NCBI GenBank assembly: GCA_017998735.1
Contig: JAGOCN010000116.1
Location: 1 to 6,182, forward strand
DNA: 6,182 nt
Origin: Giesbergeria sp.
Lineage (GTDB): Bacteria; Pseudomonadota; Gammaproteobacteria; Burkholderiales; Burkholderiaceae_C
Reading direction: 5' to 3'
Part shown: positions 1 to 5,483 of the stretch, piece after piece
Layout: each line of letters begins with the position of its first letter
Position numbering within the stretch: the first letter of the stretch is position 1
Position numbers and translations under genes: made by a program
The notes under the pieces: model-generated
Seen by the model: only the letters and a program-made list of their open reading frames with translations
Told to the model about the DNA's origin: nothing
Databases searched by the model: none

Positions 1-328
1 GCTCCCCACCCTCTTCGGTCAGCCGCAATTCAAGGCTGAAAGCGCTCTCGGTGAACAGTTGCCCCCCGTGGGGGCCTTTGGGCGCAGCGTCTTCGGCATG
101 CACAGCGCTTTCGTCTTCTTCACCGGCATGGCCGTGGCCATCGTCCGCCCCCGGCTGGGCCACGGTCTCAGGGCCATGGCCGTCTTCTGCCGGCTCGGCA
201 GAGCCGCTGCGCAGGATCAGCGCGCCAATGGCAATGCCGACGATGAGCAGCAGAACGATGGTGAAAATATGTGTGCGGCGGGGCTTGCCAGCCGCTGAGG
301 GCGATGGTGAATGTGGTGCGTTGGACAT
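1..328 (-). CDS. czcB: CzcB-type RND efflux membrane-fusion protein, N-terminal part (cut by left edge)
   Basis: Periplasmic adaptor that would join an inner-membrane RND pump (CzcA) to the outer-membrane factor CzcC for export of Co/Zn/Cd-type divalent cations. Only the first 109 codons are present. Seen: a basic start (K15, R17, R18), one hydrophobic anchor at about residues 21-39, then a His/Asp/Glu-rich periplasmic stretch (HG or HGH groups at 51-52 and 65-67, acidic run 70-73). A GPHGGQLF motif follows at 85-92, leading into FSLELRL at 97-103. This N-terminal His-rich segment with GPHGG is typical of CzcB-like adaptors of heavy-metal RND systems and rare in drug-efflux adaptors. The gene starts 9 bp after the czcC stop, so translation is probably coupled; no strong Shine-Dalgarno is seen. 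The lipoyl, hairpin and beta-barrel domains lie outside the window, so the metal specificity cannot be judged. Confidence 0.88.
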   Translation of the reverse strand, partial: MSNAPHSPSPSAAGKPRRTHIFTIVLLLIVGIAIGALILRSGSAEPAEDGHGPETVAQPGADDGHGHAGEEDESAVHAEDAAPKGPHGGQLFTESAFSLELRLTEEGGE

Positions 329-337
329 GTTCGGTCT

Positions 338-1603
338 TCAAGGAATGGATACAGGGATGCCCAGCAGGCGGTCCAGATCGGTGGCCGAGCGGTGTGCGTC
401 GGCGACAGCGCGCAGGTGCTGCGTGCGCGCCTGCAGCAAGGTGCGCTGTGCGTCCAGGGTTTCGAGGTAATCGAACTTGCCCAGCTCAAAGCCCTTGCGC
501 GCGGCGTCGAAAGCGCTTTGCGCGCCGGGCAAAATTTCCGATTGCAGCGCCTGCACTTCGGCGCAGGCCGTGGCATGGCGCTGCAGTGCTGCGGCAACAT
601 CGGCGCGCAAGCGCAATTCGACAGAACGCGCCTCGTCCTCGGCCTTGTTGCGGCGGCCGAGTGCCTCGGCAATGCCGCCTCGGTTGGTGTCGAAAAACGG
701 CAGTGGCACAGAAATGCCGATCACCGCCTGGCTGCGCCCCTGGTCCTGGGCGCGCTGCACGCCTGCGCTGACAGTGATGTCCGGCACGCGCTTGGTGTTT
801 TCCAGTGTGGCCAAAGCTCCCAGGCGCCGCACTTCCAGCTGCGCCTGGCGCAGCATCGGCGCCTGGGCCATGCGCTCTTGCAGTGCTGCCTGCGCGGGCA
901 GCATGGGCAGTGCCAGCACATTGCCATCGAGCACTTCAATGTGCACGCTGTGGGCGGTCAGCGCACGCAGTTCCTGCAGGCTGGTCTGCAGTTCGCCCTG
1001 CGCCTGCACCAGCTCCAGCCGCACGTTGGCTTCGGCCACTTTTGCCCGGATTTCTTCTACCGGGGAGACCTTGCCCGAGAGCACGCGCTTGCCTGCGGTC
1101 TGGCTGCCGATGCTGGCCAGCTCCAGCGCGGTCTGGGCCAGCCGCACGCGCTCCTGCGCAACCAGTGCAGCAAAGAATGCAGCCGTGACGCTGGCACGCA
1201 GTCCGGCCTGCCGGGTGGCCAGCTGGGCATCTGCCAGATCAACGGTGCGCTCGGCCACTGCCATGCGTGCCGCACGCTTGCCCCCCAGCTCGAAAGGCTG
1301 GCTCAGCATGACGGTGGTGGTGCGGCTGTCGCGCCGCACATCCTCCACCTCCAGCCCCAAGGTCGGGTTCTGGTAAGCCCCCGCCTGGGTGCGCGCCCCT
1401 TCGGCAGCGTCGATTTCACGCCGGGCGGCTGATATCTCGGGGTTGTTCTCCAGTGCCAACTGCACCGCAGAGGCCAGCGTCAGTGGCGCTGCTGCCGCGC
1501 GCTGCTGCGCGCTGGCAGACATTGCTGCAGCCGGTTGGGCCAGCACGTGGGTTGTCGAAAACACCGTGAGCACCAAGGCCCACGGCACAAAAATTCTGCG
1601 CAT
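338..1603 (-). CDS. czcC: CzcC-type outer-membrane efflux factor (TolC/OEP family)
   Basis: Outer-membrane channel component of a tripartite CzcCBA heavy-metal efflux pump; 421 residues, the usual length for CzcC. A signal peptide covers about residues 1-22, ending VLA before Q23. There is no lipobox cysteine, so it is not lipid-anchored like many drug-efflux OMFs. Two outer-membrane-efflux repeats are visible. The first begins near LTLASAVQLALENNP (41-55), with QNPTLGLEVED (78-88) and SQPFELGGKRAARMA (101-115), a stretch characteristic of metal-RND OMFs. The second contains the SVPLPFFDTNRGG segment in its middle and ends with FELGKFDYLETLDAQRTLL near the C terminus. The start is supported by GGAGA about 6 nt upstream of the ATG. 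It lies downstream of czcI (98 bp gap) and 9 bp ahead of czcB in one minus-strand transcription unit. Confidence 0.92.
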   Translation of the reverse strand: MRRIFVPWALVLTVFSTTHVLAQPAAAMSASAQQRAAAAPLTLASAVQLALENNPEISAARREIDAAEGARTQAGAYQNPTLGLEVEDVRRDSRTTTVMLSQPFELGGKRAARMAVAERTVDLADAQLATRQAGLRASVTAAFFAALVAQERVRLAQTALELASIGSQTAGKRVLSGKVSPVEEIRAKVAEANVRLELVQAQGELQTSLQELRALTAHSVHIEVLDGNVLALPMLPAQAALQERMAQAPMLRQAQLEVRRLGALATLENTKRVPDITVSAGVQRAQDQGRSQAVIGISVPLPFFDTNRGGIAEALGRRNKAEDEARSVELRLRADVAAALQRHATACAEVQALQSEILPGAQSAFDAARKGFELGKFDYLETLDAQRTLLQARTQHLRAVADAHRSATDLDRLLGIPVSIP

Positions 1604-1638
1604 CGAATTCTCCGGTCAAAAAGACAAGACAAGGGAAT

Positions 1639-1700
1639 CCGGCGCGGTTCGTCACAGCATGGAAGTGCAGCCTGAGAGAAAAGAATCGAACGCGCGCCGG
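1639..1700. repeat. Imperfect inverted repeat in the czcI-czcC gap
   Basis: Arms CCGGCGCGGTTCG (1639-1651) and CGAACGCGCGCCGG (1687-1700) are complementary apart from one extra base, giving about 13 GC-rich pairs around a 35-nt loop. In the minus-strand transcript it begins one base after the czcI stop and ends about 35 nt before the czcC start. No T-run follows directly on the minus strand, so it is not a classical intrinsic terminator. It could be an mRNA-stabilising or processing stem that sets the czcI:czcC ratio. The pairing is seen; the role is inference. Confidence 0.55.
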
Positions 1701-1701
1701 G

Positions 1702-2067
1702 TCAGCTGGCGCGCATCCATTTGGGGCGGTCGATGTCGGGCTCGATGCGGAAGGCATAGAGCTGGAGTGGATGGGGTTGCACGCTGCGGCCGTAGGGCGC
1801 CTCGGGCATGCGCAACAGTCCCACCGGCAATTGGGCGACGCTGGCATGGCAGTAGCTGCAGTCGAAGTGCGTCAGCTGGACGTTGGTGCCAGCCGGGTCT
1901 TCCAGACCAGCCGCTTTTTGCACATCAGCACCCTTGTGCACATGCACATGGTGACCAAAGTGCGACGCAGCGGGCGTATTTTCGTGTTTGCAATACACGG
2001 CAGACGCCGACCAGGCGAACTGGACCGGCATTACAAAAACAAAAAACAGCAGCAACCAGCGCGTCAT
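1702..2067 (-). CDS. czcI: CzcI-type small periplasmic metal-resistance protein
   Basis: Small periplasmic protein found at the head of czcCBA operons and thought to modulate metal induction or the pump; its exact mechanism is not established. 121 residues. Seen: an N-terminal signal (MTRWLLLFFVFV, cleavage near residues 20-23, WSASA), then YCKHE with C26 and H28. A histidine cluster HFGHHVHVHK follows at 36-45, then H67, C70, C73 and H74 (HFDCSYCH). The C-terminal RPKW at 114-117 resembles the RP-x-W ending of CzcI proteins. The layout (signal, YC-HE, HFGHH-HVHK, C-x2-C/H) matches the Cupriavidus metallidurans CzcI pattern as I remember it. The Cys/His residues are plausible metal ligands. 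The start has no good Shine-Dalgarno, but the signal peptide begins exactly there. It lies first in the czcI-C-B unit, downstream of the regulator gene on the same strand. Confidence 0.88.
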   Translation of the reverse strand: MTRWLLLFFVFVMPVQFAWSASAVYCKHENTPAASHFGHHVHVHKGADVQKAAGLEDPAGTNVQLTHFDCSYCHASVAQLPVGLLRMPEAPYGRSVQPHPLQLYAFRIEPDIDRPKWMRAS

Positions 2068-2126
2068 GGGGCGATGTGATTCAGACAGGGAATTTCCGTG
2101 CAGGCAAGGCGGGTTGAAAAGTGGAC

Positions 2127-2155
2127 AGTGTACAGATGCAAGGCAGGTTCAGCAA
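2127..2155 (-). promoter_or_regulatory. Candidate sigma70-like promoter for czcI-czcC-czcB
   Basis: Reading the minus strand, TTGCTG (2155-2150) and TACACT (2132-2127) are separated by exactly 17 bp. The hexamers match consensus at 3/6 and 4/6, which is modest and fits a regulated promoter. It would start transcription near 2120, leaving a leader of roughly 50 nt before czcI. No clear metal-responsive operator was recognised. Weak hexamers like these also occur by chance, so this is a candidate only. Confidence 0.35.
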
Positions 2156-2225
2156 CAGGCAATGGCCGAGCTCAAGCAGTGAAACCTTGGCTTTTGAGGA
2201 GCAGAAGCCGGAAGTCGATGGCATG

Positions 2226-2239
2226 GCAACCCCGGTTGC
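2226..2239. repeat. Perfect 14-bp dyad downstream of the regulator gene
   Basis: GCAACCCCGGTTGC has 6-bp arms (GCAACC/GGTTGC) around two central bases. The loop is too short for a good RNA hairpin, so a DNA-binding site is the more natural reading. It lies about 70 bp upstream of the candidate czcI -35 element. The symmetry is seen; any operator role is inference. Confidence 0.35.
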
Positions 2240-2264
2240 AAGACTCCGGACAAGGCAGCGATTA

Positions 2265-3146
2265 TCACGTTCGCTTCAATATCCGCTGCACCAGCGGGTG
2301 CATCACCTTGCGCTCGGTGCTGATGGCATAGCAGTGCTCCTGCACGCCTTCGCAGGCGCCAATCAGCCGCACCTGGCTGCGCTTGAGCAGTTCTCCTTCA
2401 GCGGCCAGCGCCGCCGGAAAAATGCCCAGCCCGGTGCTGCCAAAGGTTTCCAGCAAGGCACTGTCCTCGATTTCTCCCACCACCTGCGGGCGCAGGCCTT
2501 GCTGCTGCAGCCACCGGTCCAGCTGGCTGCGAACCACGGAATGCGGCGTGGGCAGCAGCAATGGCACATCCTGCAGGGACGCCGGGAAGCTGTCATGTGC
2601 TGCTGCCCACCAGTGCGCCGAGCCATACCAGCCGATGTCCGACGTTCCCAGCGAATGGCTGTGCACCTTGAGCTGCAGGCTGGGCGGGGCCGGGTGGTCG
2701 GTGAGGACCACGTCAAGCTTGTGCAGCACCAGGTCGGCCAGCAGGTCGGCCATTTCGCCGTCGTCGCACACCAGCCGCAGGTGGGGCACGTCCAGCACCG
2801 GCTGCAGCAGGCGGCACACCTGCAGCTTGGGCAGTCCATCGGCAATGCCGACGGCCAGCCGCACCGAAGGCGTCTGCACAGTGGCCAGCACCTGCTCGGG
2901 CAGCGCCTGCGAGAGCTGAAAGATCTGCTCGGCCTGCTGCAGGGCCACCTGGCCGGCATCGGTCAGCGCCAGCCCGCGCCCGGCGGGCCGCAGCAGCTGG
3001 CAGCCCAGGTCGCGTTCGAGTTCGCGCACCTGGGCGCTCACGGTCTGCACCGCCATGTCCAGCCGCTCGGCAGCGCGCGACATGCTGCCTTCCTTGGCAA
3101 CGACCCAGAAGTAGTACAGGTGGCGGTGGTTGAAAGCCATGCTCAT
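2265..3146 (-). CDS. nhaR: LysR-family regulator of the NhaR type
   Basis: DNA-binding transcription regulator, 293 residues (LysR proteins are typically about 300). The winged helix-turn-helix is N-terminal. NHRHLYYFWVVAKEGSMS (6-23) followed by AAERLDMAVQTVSAQVRELE (25-44) is strongly NhaR-like: E. coli NhaR has the same HLYYFW-x2-x-KEGS opening and RALE at the end of the recognition helix. PAGRGLALTDAG (54-65) closes the domain. The effector domain starts near 95 (VRLAVGIADGLPK), and HKLDVVLTD (142-150) matches the NhaR HKLDMIISD segment. E. coli NhaR activates the Na+/H+ antiporter gene nhaA in response to Na+; whether this protein senses Na+ is unknown. A second in-frame ATG (codon 3) is also a possible start. 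The gene is divergent from the plus-strand cassette and collinear with czcICB, so it could control either or both. Confidence 0.75.
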   Translation of the reverse strand: MSMAFNHRHLYYFWVVAKEGSMSRAAERLDMAVQTVSAQVRELERDLGCQLLRPAGRGLALTDAGQVALQQAEQIFQLSQALPEQVLATVQTPSVRLAVGIADGLPKLQVCRLLQPVLDVPHLRLVCDDGEMADLLADLVLHKLDVVLTDHPAPPSLQLKVHSHSLGTSDIGWYGSAHWWAAAHDSFPASLQDVPLLLPTPHSVVRSQLDRWLQQQGLRPQVVGEIEDSALLETFGSTGLGIFPAALAAEGELLKRSQVRLIGACEGVQEHCYAISTERKVMHPLVQRILKRT

Positions 3147-3162
3147 GTTCAGTTTTTACAAG

Positions 3163-3180
3163 AAATATATTCATGTATTT
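3163..3180. repeat. AT-rich inverted repeat just upstream of the regulator start
   Basis: AAATA (3163-3167) and TATTT (3176-3180) flank an 8-bp centre, 17-34 bp from the regulator's ATG. The position would suit an autoregulatory LysR site, but it does not fit a T-N11-A core cleanly, and AT-rich symmetry is common by chance. Confidence 0.3.
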
Positions 3181-3226
3181 TCTGCTTTTTACGATGCCTT
3201 GAACACCCTAAAGTCCGGCCTCAAAC

Positions 3227-3255
3227 GCAAACAGGTGTTTGCTTTTTACTTTTTT
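3227..3255 (+). promoter_or_regulatory. Hairpin followed by T-tract in the leader of the plus-strand cassette
   Basis: GCAAAC (3227-3232) pairs perfectly with GTTTGC (3237-3242) across an AGGT loop, and TTTTTACTTTTTT follows at once (3243-3255). The form is that of a small intrinsic terminator, but it lies 18-46 bp before the start codon at 3273 with no upstream plus-strand gene to terminate. It may be a leader attenuator, a barrier to stray plus-strand transcription, or a symmetric GCAAAC/GTTTGC protein-binding site. A 6-bp stem is short for an efficient terminator. Confidence 0.4.
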
Positions 3256-3272
3256 CAGGACCTTGAACCGCC

Positions 3273-3722
3273 ATGCGCACTGCTTCTTTTTCTCCTTCCC
3301 GCTTCACTGCAACCGCCGTGATGGCCTTGACCGTTGTTGCATTGGTGGCGCCGTCGCTGGCCCATGCCAAGCGCATGGGAGGGACCAAGTCCGCGCCGGT
3401 CAGCCTGAGCAAGTCGCCCGCTTCGGCACCTGCCACCAAAGCGCCTGCCGCTGCTGCCACACCGGCGGCTGCGGCACCGGCTGCGGCACCAGCGGCCTCC
3501 GGCCCCGGTCTGGGTTCCACCCTGGGCGCGGCTGTGGTCGGCGGCGTGGTCGGCTCCATGGCCGGCAGTGCGCTGGCCAGCAGCATGTCGTCGCCCGAAA
3601 AAGAAGCCGCCAAGGCCAAGCAGGCCGAAGCTGCAGCGGCAGAAAAGGAAGCGCTGGAGCTGCAGCGCAAGGCCGACGAGGCCAAGGCCAAGGCAGAAGC
3701 CGCCCGCGCGGCCGCCAGGTGA
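3273..3722 (+). CDS. Small exported Ala-rich protein of unknown function
   Basis: 149 residues; I do not recognise a named family. Seen in order: a signal peptide (positive start, hydrophobic core at about 14-29, likely cleavage after AHA at 30-32), then KRMGGTKS (33-40). This motif recalls the sequence just after the signal in bacterial Tim44-like exported proteins, but the Tim44 domain itself is absent. A Pro/Ala low-complexity linker (about 47-75) follows. Next is a Gly/Ala hydrophobic segment with GxxxG-like spacing (GLGSTLGAAVVGGVVG, 78-93, on to about 106) that could insert in a membrane. The end is a charged Ala/Lys/Glu helix (about 108-149), probably a coiled coil. The start is fixed by an in-frame stop 9 bp upstream; AGGA lies 12 nt from the ATG, a long spacing. 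It is followed after 64 bp by yccA on the same strand and may be its operon leader. Confidence 0.75.
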   Translation: MRTASFSPSRFTATAVMALTVVALVAPSLAHAKRMGGTKSAPVSLSKSPASAPATKAPAAAATPAAAAPAAAPAASGPGLGSTLGAAVVGGVVGSMAGSALASSMSSPEKEAAKAKQAEAAAAEKEALELQRKADEAKAKAEAARAAAR

Positions 3723-3786
3723 GGCGATTTGCCTTGCATGCGTCCATTGACTCTTTCATTCATCCATCCCATTCAAAGGTGACACC

Positions 3787-4479
3787 ATGAACGACAACCT
3801 TTCCCTCCACGGCGCTGCGTCGGGCACCGCCCTGAGCGCCGAGCGCAACCAGGTGCTGCGCAACACCTACTGGCTGCTGGCGCTGTCCATGGTGCCGACG
3901 GTGCTGGGCGCCTGGGTCGGTATTGCCACCGGCTTTTCTGCCGCGCTGTCGCCCGGCATCGGCATGGTGCTGTTTCTGGGCGGCGCCTTCGGCTTCATGT
4001 TTGCCATCGAGAAGACCAAGCACTCGGCTGCCGGCGTGCCGGTGCTGCTGGCCTTCACCTTCTTCATGGGGCTGATGCTGTCGCGCATGGTGGGCAGCGT
4101 GCTGGGCCTGGCCAATGGCGCCGAGCTGGTGATGACCGCGTTTGCCGGCACCGGTGCGGTGTTTCTGGGCATGGCCAGCCTGTCGTCCATCATCAAACGC
4201 GACCTGTCGGCCATGGGCAAATGGCTGTTCATTGGCGCGCTGATGGTGCTGGTGGCGGGCATTGCCAACGTGTTCCTGCAGTCGGGCGCGCTGATGGTCA
4301 CCCTCGCCGTGCTGACCGCCGGCATCTTCACGGCGTTCATCCTGCACGACTTGAAGCGCGTGCGCGACGGCTACGAGACCAACTACATCTCGGCCACGCT
4401 GGGCGTGTACCTGAGCCTGTTCAACGTGTTCCAGGCCTTGCTGCTGCTGCTGGGCATTGGTGGCGGGAGCGACGAATGA
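3787..4479 (+). CDS. yccA: Bax inhibitor-1/YccA family inner-membrane protein
   Basis: Polytopic inner-membrane protein of the BI-1/TMBIM family. E. coli YccA binds and inhibits the FtsH protease; other bacterial members (YetJ) are pH-sensitive Ca2+ leak channels. 230 residues, close to E. coli YccA. Seen: cytoplasmic N terminus, then VLRNTYWLLALSM (23-35; YccA has VLRNTYFLLSL), and seven hydrophobic helices at roughly 27-48, 56-75, 83-104, 113-134, 145-164, 168-188 and 203-224. GYETNYISATLGVYLSLFN (195-213) matches the YccA GGETNYIRATVSLYVSLYN signature. Of the aspartate pair known in YetJ, the first seems kept (D188 in ILHDLK), while the last-helix position reads as Ser210, as in YccA. AAGGTG a few bases before the ATG serves as ribosome-binding site. 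The stop overlaps the next gene's start. A role in membrane-protein quality control is inferred from the family. Confidence 0.9.
   Translation: MNDNLSLHGAASGTALSAERNQVLRNTYWLLALSMVPTVLGAWVGIATGFSAALSPGIGMVLFLGGAFGFMFAIEKTKHSAAGVPVLLAFTFFMGLMLSRMVGSVLGLANGAELVMTAFAGTGAVFLGMASLSSIIKRDLSAMGKWLFIGALMVLVAGIANVFLQSGALMVTLAVLTAGIFTAFILHDLKRVRDGYETNYISATLGVYLSLFNVFQALLLLLGIGGGSDE
4465..4469 (+). promoter_or_regulatory. Ribosome-binding site deciding the TerB-like gene start
   Basis: GGGAG inside the 3' end of yccA lies 6 nt before the ATG at 4476 and 9 nt before the adjacent in-frame ATG at 4479. The first ATG overlaps the yccA stop as ATGA, a common sign of translational coupling. Confidence 0.6.
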
Positions 4480-5465
4480 TGCACACGACCACCGAAGAAA
4501 CCCGCGCCATCCTCACGCTGTGCCTGCTGGCGTCGTTTGCCGACGGCGAAAAGCACGAGCGCGAGCGCGATGAAATCAAGCGCGTGGCGCACAACTTCTC
4601 GGACAGCGATGCAGCGCACCTGTCCACGCTGTACCAGGACGTGCTGCTGCAGCGCACCACGCTGGCCGATGTGGTGGCGCGGCTGCACAGCACCGAGGCC
4701 AGACAGCTGGCCTACGAAATGGCGGTGTGCGTGTGCGACGCCGACGGCACGCTGTCGGACGCCGAGCAGCGCTTTCTGACCGAAGCCCGGACCGCGCTGG
4801 GCCTGGACGCCGGTGCAGCGGCGGACTTTGTGCAGCAGGCGCAGGCCATGGCCACCGTGCCGGTGTCGGGTTTGCCGGTGCCGGGTTTGCCGGTGGCGGT
4901 GGACGTTGCAGGCGTTGCAGGCGCGGCCGCCGCTGCGCCTGCCGCAGTGGACGAAGCAGCGCTTGACAGCGCCATCTTGAACGCCGCCATCGTCAACGGC
5001 GCACTGGAGCTGCTGCCCGAGACGCTGTCCACCCTGGCCATCATTCCGCTGCAGATGAAGCTGGTCTGGCGCATTGGCAAAGCCCATGGTTTTGAGCTGG
5101 ACAGCGGGCACATCAAGGACTTTGTTGCCACTGTCGGCGTCGGCCTGACTTCGCAGTACCTGGAGCAGGCCGGCCGCAAATTGCTTGGCGGCCTGCTGGG
5201 CAGGGTGGGCGGCGGTTTGCTGCGCGGCGCAGGCAACCAGGCTGTGAGCACCGGCATGAGCTTTGCCACCACCTACGCACTGGGCCAAGTGGCCAAGCGC
5301 TATTACGCCGGCGGGCGCACGCTGTCCACGCAGATGCTGAAAGAGGCCTATGCGAACACCGTGCAGGAAGCCCAGGGCCTGAGCGCCCGCTACCTGCCCG
5401 ACATCCAGGCCAGGGCAAAAACGCTGAACGCAGGCAGCGTGCTGGCGATGGTGCGCGGTGCGTGA
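4476..5465 (+). CDS. TerB-like domain protein with DUF697/YcjF-like C-terminal region
   Basis: 329 residues with no signal peptide. The N-terminal domain (about 8-125) is all-helical and TerB-like. It carries two acidic motifs, FADGEKHERERDEI (21-34) and CDADGTLSDAEQRFL (87-101); such D/E pairs bind metal in TerB proteins. A low-complexity linker (about 127-160: PVSGL, PVPGL, PVAVD units, then Val/Ala/Gly) follows. The C-terminal part (about 165-290) has LPETLSTLAIIPLQMKLVWRIG (180-201), GHIKDFVATVGVGLTSQYLEQ (211-231), a Gly-rich stretch (238-253) and SFATTYALGQVAKRYYAGG (262-280). This last pattern resembles DUF697/YcjF, a moderately hydrophobic, membrane-associating region. The exact role is unknown; TerB-type proteins are linked to tellurite and envelope stress, but a lone TerB-like domain does not imply tellurite resistance. 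It overlaps yccA by 4 bp and precedes the channel gene by 18 bp, suggesting action at the inner membrane with them. Confidence 0.8.
   Translation: MMHTTTEETRAILTLCLLASFADGEKHERERDEIKRVAHNFSDSDAAHLSTLYQDVLLQRTTLADVVARLHSTEARQLAYEMAVCVCDADGTLSDAEQRFLTEARTALGLDAGAAADFVQQAQAMATVPVSGLPVPGLPVAVDVAGVAGAAAAAPAAVDEAALDSAILNAAIVNGALELLPETLSTLAIIPLQMKLVWRIGKAHGFELDSGHIKDFVATVGVGLTSQYLEQAGRKLLGGLLGRVGGGLLRGAGNQAVSTGMSFATTYALGQVAKRYYAGGRTLSTQMLKEAYANTVQEAQGLSARYLPDIQARAKTLNAGSVLAMVRGA
4860..4922 (+). repeat. Short tandem repeats coding the TerB-like protein's linker
   Basis: Three 15-bp units start at 4860, 4875 and 4890 (CCGGTGTCGGGTTTG, CCGGTGCCGGGTTTG and a diverged third), encoding PVSGL-PVPGL-PVAVD. 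They are followed by two exact copies of GTTGCAGGC (4905-4913, 4914-4922), encoding VAG-VAG. All units are multiples of three, so copy-number change would alter linker length without a frameshift. Confidence 0.75.
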
Positions 5466-5483
5466 CACGGAAGCGCTGAGGCC

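Larger units (their letters stand above)
2068..2264. other. Intergenic region between the regulator gene and czcI
   Basis: 197 bp without a convincing gene. It holds the czcI 5' leader, a candidate minus-strand promoter (2127-2155) and a short dyad (2226-2239). A weak GGCTT/AAGCC stem (2189-2209, 11-nt loop) lacks a T-run. I see no clear terminator after the regulator gene, so read-through from it into czcI is possible. Confidence 0.6.
3147..3272. promoter_or_regulatory. Divergent promoter region between the regulator and the plus-strand cassette
   Basis: 126 bp, clearly more AT-rich than its surroundings, between divergently transcribed genes; this is where LysR-type regulators usually bind. 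For the minus strand, a TATATT -10-like hexamer sits within the AT-rich stretch near 3165-3172. For the plus strand, the best pair I find is TTTTTA (3186-3191) and TAAAGT (3209-3214) with 17 bp between them, a weak match. Two structured elements inside it are listed separately. The region being a divergent promoter is likely from gene layout; the exact boxes are uncertain. Confidence 0.6.

Noticed and set aside
311..1432. Long plus-strand open frame (373 codons) opposite czcC
   Set aside because: It lies fully antisense to a well-supported czcC, has Cys/His/Gln-rich composition without domains, and long antisense frames are expected in such GC-rich DNA.
2189..2209. Stem GGCTT/AAGCC as terminator of the LysR gene
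   Set aside because: Only 5 pairs with an 11-nt loop and no T-run in the transcript direction.
2121..3266. Long plus-strand open frame (381 codons) opposite the LysR gene
   Set aside because: The opposite strand has an unmistakable LysR/NhaR protein across most of it; this frame has no recognisable motif and crosses the promoter region.
3747..3775. Possible separate promoter for yccA (TTGACT with a downstream hexamer)
   Set aside because: TTGACT is a good -35 match, but at 17-18 bp only CATTCA or ATTCAA is available as -10, too poor to claim.
3760..4347. Minus-strand open frame opposite yccA with His/Gln-rich translation
   Set aside because: It looks like a metal-binding protein by composition only; it is the mirror of the YccA codons and has no start signal or family match.
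4476..5465. Tellurite-resistance operon
   Set aside because: Only a TerB-like domain is present; no TerC, TerD, TerA or TerZ neighbours are seen, so the neighbourhood does not support tellurite resistance.
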